A DNA stretch of 64,000 bases from Prosapia bicincta (GCA_036971475.1 JBAIZL010000006.1:93297765-93361764); one strand, 5' to 3'; positions 1 to 13,200 are shown, numbered from the stretch's first letter. The notes: generated by a model from the letters alone, not told the origin. Numbers and translations: made by a program.

Positions 1-819
1 TCCGGCGGCATTCAAAACGGTTTTTGTAAATGAATTTACAATGTCATCAATAGGAGCCAAGTAATCCACGTTCAGTGATTCTAGATCTTGTGAAAATTGT
101 TCCCAGTTGGCTTTTTTCATTATCCAACGAGGATGTCGAATACAACAGGGTGAGGAGTCACATATAGAGATCTCAATAGGAATGTGATCGCTACTGTAAA
201 GATCAGGCAATGCCGACCATTTTAGCCTTGTAGCCAAAGCAGGACTGCATAATGACAAGTCTACGGCCGTCCATCCACCTGTTGACGCTGCTAAATGTGT
301 CGGAGAACCGTCATTTAGCAGGTATAAATCCAGTTCCGATCTGATGCTTTCGATCAGATTACCTCGCGGGTTGCATTCTGGTGAACCCCATGAAACATGG
401 TGGGCATTGAAATCGCCCACTAATAAAAACGGAGTCGGTAACTGATTTATAAGGTCTACAAGATCTCTCTGTTGCAGGTTGTCACTTGGTGGAAGGTAGA
501 CACAACAAAGAGTGAGTTTGTACGGAACAGCTGTTTGAATTGCCACTGCTTGTAAGGGAGTTATTAAGCTCACAGGAACGGCGTCGACACAGTTACGGGC
601 TAGAATAGCTACGCCACCTCTAGCTCGATTTTCTGTAACGAAGTCCGATCTGTAAATTGAATACTCCCTTAGATAGAAATTGTGTGATTCATGGAGATGT
701 GTCTCTTGAATACAGATGTACATAGGAGACACATCTCTTACGATTATTTTGAGATCCTCAATGTGACTTCTAACACCGTTAATGTTCCACTGAATCACAG
801 TTTGTTTAAGTGTGGACAT
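1..819 (-). CDS. LINE ORF2, N-terminal endonuclease domain (partial)
   Basis: The frame from the ATG at 819 runs open for 273 codons to the window edge. It reads as an exonuclease-endonuclease-phosphatase domain, which nicks target DNA for target-primed reverse transcription. Visible family motifs, in order: QWNINGVRSH near the N terminus, IQETHL with the catalytic Glu at about residue 38, a GGVAIL segment, VGDFNAHHVSWGS with the catalytic Asp/Asn (about residues 134-146), and the closing SDHIPI motif (about residue 211). The reverse transcriptase would follow outside the window. No stop or frameshift was found. The start is the ATG six bases after the ORF1 stop. Confidence 0.85.
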   Translation of the reverse strand, partial: MSTLKQTVIQWNINGVRSHIEDLKIIVRDVSPMYICIQETHLHESHNFYLREYSIYRSDFVTENRARGGVAILARNCVDAVPVSLITPLQAVAIQTAVPYKLTLCCVYLPPSDNLQQRDLVDLINQLPTPFLLVGDFNAHHVSWGSPECNPRGNLIESIRSELDLYLLNDGSPTHLAASTGGWTAVDLSLCSPALATRLKWSALPDLYSSDHIPIEISICDSSPCCIRHPRWIMKKANWEQFSQDLESLNVDYLAPIDDIVNSFTKTVLNAAG

Positions 820-825
820 TGTATT

Positions 826-1772
826 TTAGTGAAATGGATTCACCTGGCTCTCACTGCCGTCATTGACAATTTGCTGGCCTGGAATGTTGGACGTTCCAGG
901 CAAAGCGTCATCAGAATCCATCACCACTATTGTAGTGGTGGAATCTGAGGAATTTTTTGACTCAGAAGGGGAGATAGAGGATTTTGCCATTATGCTGAGG
1001 ATCGCTTTCTCCTCCTTGAACTTTGGACAGTTAAAGGAGCGAGCAGGGTGATCACCAGCACAGTTTGGGCATTTCGGAGCACTTGTACAAACCTTATCAG
1101 TATGGCCTTCAGATGCACATTGTCCGCATGCCTCTGGCTTGGAGCAAGAAGAACTTACGTGTCCAAAACGTTGGCATTTAAAGCACCGGCGTGGATTGGG
1201 AACGTAGGGCCTAACAGAAAGCCGTTGATAGCCAGCATATAAATATTCCGGGATAGATGGTTTCCCGAATGTCAGGATAATTGATGTTGTTGGAACTCTC
1301 TGACCGTTTCCATCCTCATAATTCGTACGACATCTGTTACACCTTCTGATACCAGTTCTGATTTGATTTCGTCCTCACGGACATACAACAGATCCCTGCA
1401 TGATATTACTCCCTTTGATGAGTTCAAGGTTTTGTGGGGAGCCACCGAAATCTTGACCTGATCAAAGAAGGAGGTCATTTTTAATAATAACTGTGACTGC
1501 TTCGAATTGCTTGTTTCCAACAGCAGTGTTCCGTTCCGTAACTTCCTTATGGAAGAGACGGGTCCTGCTGCACATCCAGTTGTAGCCTTTTGAATTACAA
1601 AAGGCGATACTTTAGAAAGATCTTTTCCAGCTTCTGTGCAAGACACAATTAAGAACTTTGGTGACGCTAAATCCATTTCTTTCCTCATCGTATTTACTTC
1701 CCTAGGCATTTTCGAAGAAACCTCACGACGCCTCTTTACATTCAACTGGTTGGACATTTGTTGGTTTTCCAT
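826..1772 (-). pseudogene. LINE ORF1 (Gag-like, zinc knuckles), frameshifted
   Basis: ORF1 would encode the RNA-binding Gag-like protein of the element. The first part (1772 to 1272, 166 codons from the ATG) has a basic N terminus (residues KRRR) followed by an RRM-like or PRE_C2HC-like region. A one-base deletion near 1305 then shifts the frame. The shifted frame continues with three zinc knuckles between about 1184 and 1030; the first two are canonical C-x2-C-x4-H-x4-C (CFKCQRFGHVSSSC and CGQCASEGHTDKVC). It ends at the TAA at 828-826. The frameshift makes this copy non-functional as read, unless it is a sequencing error. Confidence 0.8.
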
Positions 1773-2290
1773 TAGTTGTTTTTAAGCTAACCATCGTGTC
1801 AGGCGTTACGGGCAAGACTATGAGAACGGGTACACCCATGGATCACTTTCGATCATTTCCAACCCCCGGAACTCTGGGGCCCATAGTTTCCTCCTTAGCT
1901 CGACTGGATGGGCATCAGTCGAGAACTCGTAATACTGTGCACAGGCTCCGACACCTGTGCACCGCGGACACTCCCTGACCAAGGACCAAAGTGGCTAGCG
2001 GACCAGCAACCGCGCATACGTCTTCGGCAGAGCAAACTCACAGCAGCGTCCCAGACCAGAGTTTGTCACGCTCTGGACTTTTCAGCACTCCCAACGTGCA
2101 ACGGTTCTGACCAGTCAAAATTCCCTAAGAGAAGATGTAAGTGTTGAAATGTGTATAGATTGTGTTGGTGTGTGCACGTGTATGTGTATGCTTTGTGAGT
2201 GGTGTAGTGTTAGGCTAGGGTACCGCGAGGGACGCCAAACCCCTCGTAGGTGCGGCTAGTCCGCACCCCCCTGCGGGGGGGATGGAAAAA
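1773..2290 (-). promoter_or_regulatory. LINE 5' untranslated leader / likely internal promoter
   Basis: This GC-rich stretch contrasts with the AT-rich flanks and immediately precedes ORF1. It contains short inverted repeats near 2236-2281 (runs of C facing runs of G, and GTGCGG facing CCGCAC). LINEs of this group usually carry an internal promoter here; that role is inferred from position only. Confidence 0.45.
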
Positions 2291-3500
2291 TCTTATTTAT
2301 TTATGAAACATCTTTATTTTTATGAAACTAGACTAACATAAAAATATGTAAACCAAAGTATTGATAAAAGCAGTTTCTGAACTATTTTGTTTTTATACTT
2401 TAAAAATACTATAAAAAATGTTACACGTGACATTTTAAAATATTTTCGACCTAGTATAGTAGAAAAGCCAATATGGCTGACAGCTGTCAGTGAAATAGTG
2501 TGGTGGCCAGTTCTTCTGGCCATCTGAGTAGTGAGGACAACAGATGAGAAAATATTTCAAGCTGACGGTAAATTATTGTAACTGTTCATCTGAGTGGCTA
2601 CCATAGTATGATGAATCAAACACAACTAGTGTCGGATTTGTACACACACACAAACTTTTAACAGGTTTAATCACAATTAAAATTAAAAAAATACATGTGG
2701 CACACCGACGTTTGTTTACACATGATCAAGAGAGAGAAAATAATACTAATGCAATTAGATAGGAATCAACAAGACTGAATAAAGTTGGCTTGGTACATAT
2801 AAATTCACAAAATGCAAGCTTTAATGGTATACATAAACAGTAAGTAAATAAAATGTAGAATAAATGGGGACTGATCATTGAAAATGGACACTGTAAAACT
2901 AGTCTATGGCAGCATCCAAGGTAACTGAATTATTAGGTCTATGGACATTAAATGCTTCAAAAACCAAAATTTGCATAACCTTAAAACTTTTACAAAGGTT
3001 CAAGCCCTGCTTAAAGTTGTAAAATATTTTTTCTTCAATGGTTTCTGACTTTTAAGATATCATCTAAATTTTTTTTTACTATTACAACAATTTTGTTCTA
3101 ATAAGGTGCATTATGCCTGCCTTGCTGCATCCATAATTTGTCTTTCCCTCTCTTTCCTAGGAATTAATTTCTATTAATGTTTTTCACATAAAACCAAAAA
3201 CGTTTATTTGCAACTCCAACTATAAACTGTTTATCTCTTGACAGCAACAACAAACACAAAAAATATATAACACTAGAGAATAACCAAGTATACAGACAGA
3301 GGAGAAAAATGAGAGAGGGGAGAGAGAAAGAGTACTGACATTTTTTAATGAGCAACCAAACATGTTTTGGTTTTGTTCCAACCATCTTACACAGTTTAAT
3401 AATCTATAAACAAAAATATTAATTATGTACAATTTAAATAATATTACAAAATATAATAACATTAATAAATACAAGTTTTTAAAATATTGCTCGAATTTAG
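2291..3500. other. AT-rich intergenic DNA, no gene seen
   Basis: Between the LINE 5' end and the probable SAM50 poly(A) signal I see no supported coding region. Short open frames at 2320-2523 and 3164-3474 have no recognisable domain and look like chance frames in low-complexity sequence. Confidence 0.5.
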
Positions 3501-3506
3501 TTTATT
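3501..3506 (-). terminator. SAMM50: Candidate SAM50 poly(A) signal
   Basis: TTTATT on the plus strand reads AATAAA on the minus strand, about 185 bases after the SAM50 stop codon. Other AATAAA matches exist nearby, so the assignment is tentative. Confidence 0.35.
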
Positions 3507-3690
3507 ATAAATCTAATATTCGGCAGTGTAATTCAAATTTGTACATATTGTTCAAACTATTTTTCAAAAATAAAGTTAAATTAAAACAGCACAAGCATTT
3601 TGATTTACAATAGAAATTATTTACATGAACAATTTTATGTATAACTAAATAACAATTTGCTAATGGTGAACTAAGATGGTCTGGAAGGTG

Positions 3691-3878
3691 CTAAAGAAAC
3701 TGAACACCAACACCAAACTGAACTCCTCGTACAACACGGTCCGTATTTTTGAAATACACAGGTATACAATAGTTAAGCTCTATACGAGCAATTTGTCCGA
3801 GTCTTAATGCTAATCCAATACCATAGACAAGCCTGGACTGTTCTGACATATTTAGAATAAACTCTCTCATGGTTGAAG
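3691..3878 (-). CDS. SAMM50: SAM50 coding exon 10 (last)
   Basis: It encodes residues 392-452 plus the stop. It carries the final barrel strands, including [16 protein letters not shown], and the C-terminal beta-signal by which Omp85 proteins are recognised. The acceptor is CTTTAG; the first two bases complete a codon split after exon 9. An ATG at about 3870 is internal, not a start. Confidence 0.95.
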
Positions 3879-6845
3879 CTAAAGCAAACAATTAAATTTA
3901 TTACTGACATAATATTAATACACAAAATATGTATAATAATATTTGTTATAGAAATGAAAATAAAATTAAGTATATTATAAACTAATTACTAGTACTAGAA
4001 TAAACAATCCTGAAAACACAGTACAGGAAGTAAGCTATGGTTCTCGAAAATCTGGTATCTGACAGTTATTGAAATGGATAAACAATGACAAATTTTATAA
4101 CACAGTAGGCTTTGGTTTTCGAGATTCTGGCGCTTGACAGATATTGGAATGCATAAACAGTGACAAATTTTATAACACAGTAGGCTTTGGTTTTCGGGAT
4201 TCTGGCGCTTGACAGATATTGGAATGCGTAAACAACAACAAATTCTACAACATTGTAGGCTATGGTTTTGGAATTCTAGTGCCCAACAGTTAATGAAATG
4301 CATAAACAACAACAAACTCTATAACCCTGTAAGCAATGGTTCTTGGAATTCTGGCACCTGGTAGTGATTGGCCCAGATACTGATTCCTGGATCGCTTGCA
4401 AAACAAAAGTAAAAGAGCTTTTTTGTCAATTAGGGATCCTTAACTTCAAATGTTCAGATGTATGACTGGAGGTTCAAAAAAAGATAAACCCCTCTCCACT
4501 TAAAAGGGGTTGAATGCTTTGGTAAAGTGAGTAAGAGACAGACAGCTGTGCTCTATTGTAATGCAAATGGGATGGAAAAAAACTTTGGCTGGTAGAAAAA
4601 TACCTGATTCCTATTTATTAGGAATATACTGAGATTGAATTTAATAATAAGTCTTTATATGTATATAATAATAATTGAGTCTTTGTATGTTATCCCTCTG
4701 AGGATGGTTACTTTGTAACTGGAATGTACATAAGGGTAAAATAAAGAAAGTTTGTGGTTAAGAGGCTTTTGTGTATTTATTATTATGATTCCTAGATGTT
4801 TCTAAAACATCAACACAAAACTACCCTGCACCTACAATCACTATAAAAAGGTTTGGATTGATGGGCCTTCACTTAGAGAATGGTTATTAAAGTTACAAAG
4901 GAGGATGTATCCAAAACAATAACAAATTTTGTAACTTTAGAACATTTCTCTGTCATAAATGTGATGGCTTTGATCTACGTCCTTTCAAATTCCCCTCCAA
5001 AACGCGACATGCAGAATACCAAGGCGACATAATTTTAAGGCATAATTTATTGTAAAAAAAATATAGAAAACATCTCATCGCAGTTATACTAAACATTGAG
5101 GTCAATCAACCAACAATAAAGCGAATGTGCTGCAGGTTATTAAAGCATTGACGGTTGCATGGGATACAACTTCAAAAGAAACAATAAAAAATTGCTTAAA
5201 AAAGGCTAGACAATATCTGAACAATCTGTAGAGCTTCCTGGATCTACTGACAATCCTGAAAGTGGGATTGCTAAAGAATACACAATTGGAGTTTGAGAAG
5301 ATTTAGGGCTTAACAAATTGGTAAACATCAACAATAACCTATCTCTGGCAGAGCTTTTCAATGTAACTGAGAAGCAGGATGAGGACAAAACTGAAAAGGG
5401 AATTGATCTTAAAAGAATTTTAAAAAAAACAAAAAAAGTGATGGAAACACTCTCCACTATCCAGAGATTACAGGATACAACCAAAGTAGAACCCAAGTTC
5501 ACAGCATTATTACATACAATAGAGCATGTTTGTAAGACATTAACTTACTAATAGTTGGTATTTTTAAGACACTGCAAGTAATATAGAATTCATCAAATAT
5601 AAAATAGAGAATGAGATCAGAGGAAAATATGAAAAGTTATACAAAAAAAGAGATTTTAAATAAAACCATTAAACAAATTACACTTTTTGGTTAAAATTAA
5701 ACCAAATAAATTACACTAAAAAGTGTAATTATAGAAAAACCTCAAGATGTACAACACAAAAACTGCAAGCCTAAAACAAAGATTGAAGGAGAAGAGAGAT
5801 TCCAGGGAAAAGTTACAAATTTAGAAAAAACTTTAACAGAAGGAGAGGATGTGGTTGCAAAAGTGGTTAGAAAAATGTTACTGTTTGTACAAAAAAATAC
5901 TGTTTAAGTTTTGAAAATGTATTCATTCTGAATCATATTAACAAAGGAGAATTTTAAAACGTTAGGAAAAGCAGAAAAATGTACTCAAATACATACAAGT
6001 TAACATACCCTTTCCTATCAAAAAAACAAAATTATTATACATTTTTAGAGTACTATGTAATGGTTGTGTTAAACTTTTATTACTTTTGTGTCTAGTGCTT
6101 TCGTTTGTTTAGATTCTAGTGTTCCAAGCCTATGCAGGCTCAAAGAAAAATAGAATCAGTTAAAATGAACCCCTTTATAACAAACAAATAATCCCACACC
6201 CTCTTAGAGGTTCTTTATAACAAGGGCTTACTGTGCACACATTTTTCTAAAATTTGTATTTTTGGGGAGTCAGCAGAAATGTTTGTTATGTTTTCTGTAT
6301 TTCTGAAGATATTTTCTCCATTGCATAGTATAATTGTTTTGCCAATATCGATTCCATGTAAAAAAGAAAAGAATACAAAAAGCTAAGTTAAGATTATTTT
6401 ATATTTCTACTAATTAAACTTAATTAGAACTCACCCTTATCAAAATCAACAATGTTACCCGCATTAACAAAAAAATGTGTTCTAAACAGGTCCCCAAACC
6501 CTCCAGCACCAGGGCGAAAAGGCAGAGGTGTGTACAGATGTAATGCTCCAGACCAGAATGTCTGCAATAAGTTATATTTCTATTCAAATGTTACATTACA
6601 CATATTTCTAGAATGTTACATTTTATTCAATAGCAAATTTTATATAAAAATTCATTTATACAAACAAAAATCCACATAACATGAAAATCCATTTATAATT
6701 GTTCCTTTCCAAAAATTCGAAGTCAAGTTTTGATTTTAAGCTCTTCATCAAACAACAGAACAGTTAACATAAAGAGTTTAGGTTCTGAAATCTAAATAAA
6801 CCAACAAGTTGTGATTTAAACAATTAAGATTATAACAGTATATAA

Positions 6846-6918
<73 letters not shown>

Positions 6919-7165
6919 TAGATAGATAGATTTTTTGGACTAGGAGACTGACAGACTTACCTTGGTAAGAGTCCACTCTGTAGTCTTGAAATAGTAGTCT
7001 TAACATAAAAACACTTAAACAATTATATATTTCAACCACACAGTGGTCTTTATCAACCAAAGAGAAAACACAAAAAGAAATATGAGAGAATGAAATAAAA
7101 TAATTATAAATTGTAATCACAGATTGTGTAGATTAGAAATCAGATGTCACAGATGCACAGATTAA

Positions 7166-7251
<86 letters not shown>

Positions 7252-10200
7252 TCCATGAGCATATGAGTGATTATAGTTTATATAAGTCTGTCAGGGGAAA
7301 AGAGATTGGAGACGTCTAAGGTATTAGGAAAAAAAAAATATATGAATGGATTTATCTGATGTTGAGGTTAGGGGATTCTCTGGACTTGGTATACCACTGG
7401 TATGATAGTTCCCATCTTCTCAGTTCTGAGGGATTGCAATCAGGGGGGAGTGATTTAATTATTTTTGTGGTATAGCAGTCATCAAAAGTTGTGATGTTGT
7501 GACTCCAGCATGTTGAGCTGTTGGTCTATCCATATTCATAATTTTAACATCATGTCTGTGGCCATTCATTCTGATATTCAGACCATCCGTGGTCAGGCCT
7601 ATGTACTGTGCTGAGCAAAGTTTACATTGTAGCTGGTATATGACATTTTTCGATGTACGTACATTTTTTTTTTTGTTGTTCTTTTTTCCCTTATAGCCTT
7701 AGACGTCTCCAATCTCTTTTTCCCTGACAGACTTATATAAACTATAATCACTCATATGCTCATGGAAACAATATATATATCTTTAATCTGTGCATCTGTG
7801 ACATCTGATTTCTACTCTACACAATCTGTGATTACAATTTATAATTATTTTATTTCATTCTCTCATATTTTCTTTTTGTGTTTTCTCTTTGATTGACAAA
7901 GACCACTGTGTGGTTGAAATATATCATTGTTTAAGTGCTTTTATGTGTTTCTATTTCAAGACTACAGAGTGGACTCTTACCAAGGTAAGTCTGTCAGTCT
8001 CCTAGTCCAAAAAATCTAAATAATCTTTACCAACCAAAACTAACCTAAATATATATATATAAAGGCTAATGACAGATCACAGACAATTTTGCTTTCTTAA
8101 AACACTCAACGTTTCGAATTTCTTTCCGAAATTCCTTTTCAAGAGCTCAATTCTAATTAAACAATTATACAACATAACTTACTATTTATAAAATACATAA
8201 TATTACATAAAACATAATAAAAATCAACAAATTATAAAACTCTTAATAAATATCCATTTCCAAGTCAATTTTTTTCTATCACAAAAAAAATTAATAGTTA
8301 TTAACAGACATTAAATAAAAATATTAATTGCTTATAATAAATAGCTGTTGAAATGATTTATACATTTTTTTCATATCATCCAAATAATTATTAGAAAATG
8401 TTTCCTACTTTGAATAATATTTTGTTTTACAAACAAAATAAAAAAGACTAAAACTTCTCACCTTGGCACCAATAAAACTACCTTCTGTCACTGGGCCAAC
8501 TCCTCGAATCTGAAATCCTCGTAATGATAATGGTCCGCCAAGGAAGAAATTGTCACAGACAATCGTCTTCTTGTTTTCAGAAGATGTTGGGGATAACATT
8601 CCCCCTGAAACAGATGCTTGAAGCACCTGAAACAAAATCATTCTTCTAAGAACTTGCCATACATAAATATCTAGGTATTACAGAACTGCTAAACAAATAG
8701 CGTAAATAGGTGTGGGGTTGTAGTAGCACTAGGAATGAAAAACAAAACCTTAGCAATAGTGGCTCGTTCAGTTTAAAAAAAAATAGTAAACTTTTTGTGA
8801 TTCTAAAATAGTGTATCATTTCAAAATGGTCACTAAAAGGTATTGTTTAAATTTCTTTCTAGGTTCATATTAGCAGGGTTATACTTTGATATGGAATAAT
8901 TCTCCAAATAAAAATAAGAAGAAATTTTCTTATTATTTATTATTTCTTTTTATTTTCATATTATTTCTTATTATATGACTATTCAGTCACATAAAAATAG
9001 GTATAGAATAGTTTTTAAGTAATTGCTAGTGAAGGCTTTGTTAAATATTTCTGTCCCAAAAGCTTGTTCTTAATTTTGAACTTCTAGTTTGAAATACAAT
9101 TGTAGCACCTTTTTTGTTTTCTGGTACACTCATATACTACCTAATATTTCAAGTTTGGCCTCTTGGTTTTTTAATTAATTAAACTCTTGGGTAAGTGAAT
9201 TGTATTGCCTATATGCACCCAACTGTAAAGTGGTGTGTGTGTGTGTTAACTGTTTATGTTGTATCTTTTGCATTTATTATTGGCCATAGACATTTATTCA
9301 TGAACAGTATGTTCAATAGCATAAATAAATGTAACCTCTATAACATAAACGACTTTTTTCTTTTATTTAAAACCTTATGTACAAGGGCTATTCAGAAAGT
9401 AAGGAACGTTTTTGAATTAAAAAAAAATAAGCACAATAAAAAATTGTTATTATATACATCTGAAAGAGCAACTAAAATACTACTTTTCTACATAGTCGCC
9501 AAACAAATTGAGACATTTATCGTAGCGGTGGACAAGCTTTGAAATTAATTCATCATAGAAATCTGCCACCTGCGATGTCAGCCACTCAGTAACGCGCGCC
9601 TTGAGCTCCACGTCATCGTCAAAGCGCAGTGTTGCTAGCCAGGTCTTCATTCTTGGAAACGAGTGAAAATCTCTTGGTGCAAGGTCAGGACTATAGGCCG
9701 GATAAGGAAAAACCTCCCATTTGAATGACTCAAAGAGTTTTTTGGTGCGGTTTGCTGTGTGAGGTCGGGCATTGTCATGCACAAACAAAATTTTTGACGT
9801 CAATTTCCCTCGGCGCTTGTTTTGAATGCTCTCCTAAGGTTGCGCAACGTTTCACAGTACCGCTCAGAGTTTATTGTTGCACCACGTTCAAGAAAGTCAA
9901 TAAGAAGCACACCTTGCCTGTCCCAAAAAACCATCGCCATAATCTTCCTTGCTGAAAATGTTTGCAAACATTTTCTTGTTTTTTTGGGGGAGTTTGTATG
10001 CCCATGGACTGTAATTTTGTTTCGCAATTAACGTGTTTTACCCATGTCTCATCACCAATTACGATACGATCCAGTAGTGAATCCCCATGTCTGTCGTAGG
10101 CATCCAGAAATGTCAAACTTGCCTCCATTCGCTGATTTTTATGGCGGTCAGTGAGCATTAACGGCACCCATCTTGCACAAAATTTGTGGTAGCCTAACCT

Positions 10201-13200
10201 GTGACAATTTCAAACAACAAAGTCCGTGAAACTTGTGGGAAACAAAGCGAAAGCTCCGTCATCGGGAATCGGTGATTTTCGCGAACCTTTTCATCAACTT
10301 TAGCGACCAGTTCATCAGTCACAATGCTTGGACGTCCGCTCTTTGCTTCGTCATGAATGTCAGTTTGGTCATTTTTAAACTGAATGCACCATTTTCTCAC
10401 AGAACTTTCATTCATTACGTTGTTTCCGTAAACTTCGAACACTTGGCAATAAATGTCTATCGGTTTTAAGTTTTTTGCCAACAAAAACCGTATCACTGAC
10501 CGCACCTCACAACTGGCGGGATTTTCAATCGTAGCGCACATCTTCAGTTGAAATTGCGAAAAAAACGGGCAACGCGGAAATGTTCCCATTGTCACTGCTG
10601 GACACCGACTGAGTTACCGAGTGCACACGCACCAAAATGTACGAGATCGTAGCGCGCCTAGCGGCGTCAGACAGAAACGTTCCTTACTTTCTGAATAGCC
10701 CTAGTACATTTCGATTGCATAGCAATCATCCACAGAGGTAATTTACAATAAAAATACCTCTGATACAGGTATTTTTATTGTAAATTACCTCTGAGGATGA
10801 TTTCTATTCAATCGAAATGTACATAAGGTTTTTAATAAAAGAAAAAAGTCATTTGTGGTATAGAGGTTACATTTATTTATGTTAAACATTACGCCACAGT
10901 TGTTTTATACAGTTAGTACGTTGAATGTAAACCAATTTCAAGAAAGAAGACATCAACAATCTTAAGTGTATGTGAATTATAACTCTTTTTATGATATGCT
11001 TGACTATGATATATACCCAAAAGAATTTGCTAAAAGGTATATACGACTTGTAAGAAATTATTTATTCAACTATTTTCCCTTATTATAAGGTAGTCCATTT
11101 TCAATTATTAGAAGGTGACAATCAAAATAAATTCATATCAATATTTCTTTTCATTTTAATCTATATGAAACAAGCTGTTCATAAAATCTGGTGGAAGAAA
11201 ATACATAGTACATATAATTAACTGTAGAAGATAGTTGTAAAAATATTATATTTATAATATGTATGTTAAGTTATTTGTGATAATAATATAATATTTATAC
11301 ATTATTTACTTATATTATTAGCTATAAGTAAAAATATGTAAAAATATATATTTATTTTCTTTCTCGATAAACCTTTTTTTCTAATTTCATCTGGCATGTA
11401 AAGTAGCTTGCTAATTAATTATTTGATTTTTAAATGCTTTTATAGAATTCATTAAATTTAAAGAGTAAAATTTAAACACAGAGTTACGAGTATATATAGA
11501 TCACGAAAAACAGTTTCAAAATGTGTATAACACTAAGAACAAGCTCCTTAATTTGAAATTATGTTCCACTGTTATTATGACAACTTACTTCATAATACAG
11601 ACATCCAGTTCTAGGAGTAGCCGATAGCCCGATGTTCACGATAAATCGATTCTGCTACAGGCCAATATTTTTTCTTGAGACGAATATCTTGCCATTTTTC
11701 GACCTTAAACTCAGGATGTCTCTTGAGATAATGGGATAGGTACAGTTGAACAAAATATGTTCAACTGTCTTCTCATCCTCGATGCAGAGAGAACAGAGTG
11801 GGGAATAGAGTAATTGAACCTGAGTAGGTAGCTCTCCGTTATCTGACCTGTTCTTGCTCTGGCAATGAATAATGCTGTCTGGCGCAGGAGCCAACCAAAT
11901 TTTTTGTCCGTGGCTGCCTCGGGTTGAAATTTAGACAGGTGGCAACCAGTTGATTCTCTCTCCCATCGTTGTTTCCACTTGTTCTGGAAAATCTTGTTTA
12001 CGACTCTTTTACAGTCGGTTAAAAAATATTTGTTTAAGTTTGCCAGTTTCATACAAGATGAATATTTTGGTATTTCATCCGCTCTTTCATTTCTTGGGAG
12101 TCCAGAGTGCGAAGGGACCCACTAAAGAGTCACCGCTTTGCCATCAGATTTTAACTTGGCAATTGTTTCCCTAATTTCAGATATCCGAAATGAGTAAGGT
12201 CCTGTAGAGTTGCTCATTAGGGACTGAAGAGCGGATTTTGAGTCGGTAAATACACATATTTGCTTGTAAATGGTGGACTGAAGACAGCTTATCAGAACTG
12301 TATTTAAGGCTAGTAGTTCCGTATCCATGCTAGAGCTGATTCGCCGGGATGAAGTAAGTGTCACCATTAGATTCATTGTAGTATCCTGCACCTGACACTC
12401 TATTGTCCTGATTCAGTGACCCATATATAAAAATGTTTATATGAACTTTGTAGAGTGTGTGGATCATTTCAAGCGCCTCCGATCATAATAGACCTGGATG
12501 GTCTCTTTTGCTCCGCTCCTTAGGTAAATTCAGTTTTATCCTTAGAAGCGACCAGGTATGGTGACCCGACGTCAAACATTGGAATTTGTTCTGGTGTAAT
12601 GTCTGGCATCGAAACTGCCATTGAATTTATTTTGTGATTAAAAGATTGTTTCATCCTATTGGCGCTGATGACAAAATTGTGCAATGGGTAGCTTAGTGGT
12701 AGAAATATGATTGATATGTATTTTGACCATATTCATTTACTAATGAAGAGGTCAATGATTTCCACACCTAGCTTCATTTCAGTTGCACCTATCAATGTTG
12801 TGTTGGTGCAACCAGGCATAAACGAACTGCTGCTGATTGAATTGCTTGGACTTTTTTCAAATGATACTTAGCCACTGATTCCCACACTTCACAACAATAG
12901 GTTGATTTTCATATCAAGATTTCGTAAGATTTTTAGTGTGGATGTGTCTGCCATTGGACAACTGCGACTGGCAACTGCTTTTAATGCATTCAGTCTTGAT
13001 GAGCATGATTCCATGATGCACTCTATATGTTTTTCCCACCTTAGTTTAGGATCCAAGATAATACCTAATAAATTTGAGTTCTTGTTGTATTTGAGCATTT
13101 TCTCTTCTATATTAAGGGCAGGAATGTATCCAACAAGTTTGTTTTGCCAGGTAAAAATGTGCACTCTGTGTTTTCTCTGCCGATATACCAAGTGGCCATT

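Larger units (their letters stand above)
1..2290 (-). mobile_element. LINE-type non-LTR retrotransposon, 5' part (cut by window start)
   Basis: Read on the minus strand, this holds a GC-rich 5' leader (2290-1773), ORF1 (1772-826) and the start of ORF2 with its apurinic endonuclease (819 to the window edge). ORF1 stops six bases before the ORF2 ATG, which is usual for two-ORF LINEs of the Jockey/I group. The reverse transcriptase and any RNase H lie beyond the window. Coding sequence is well preserved apart from one frameshift in ORF1, so this is one of the younger elements here. The 5' boundary near 2290 is judged from where GC-rich leader gives way to AT-rich host sequence. Confidence 0.85.
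9320..10876. repeat. Foldback (inverted) repeat split by a mariner
   Basis: The right arm (about 10760-10876) is the reverse complement of the left arm, which lies in two pieces (about 9320-9381 and 10705-10758) either side of the mariner. Matched pairs include ATAAATAAATGTAACCTCTA facing TAGAGGTTACATTTATTTAT and CATTTCGATTG facing CAATCGAAATG. The centre is TGATACAGGTA near 10758. It belongs to the same repeat superfamily as 61437-62161. Confidence 0.8.

Noticed and set aside
691..1242. Plus-strand ORFs over the LINE
   Set aside because: They are antisense shadows of ORF1 and ORF2 of the minus-strand LINE.
9195..9542. 115-codon plus-strand ORF at the mariner left end
   Set aside because: It spans the foldback arm and mariner terminus and has no domain; the real coding sense is on the minus strand.
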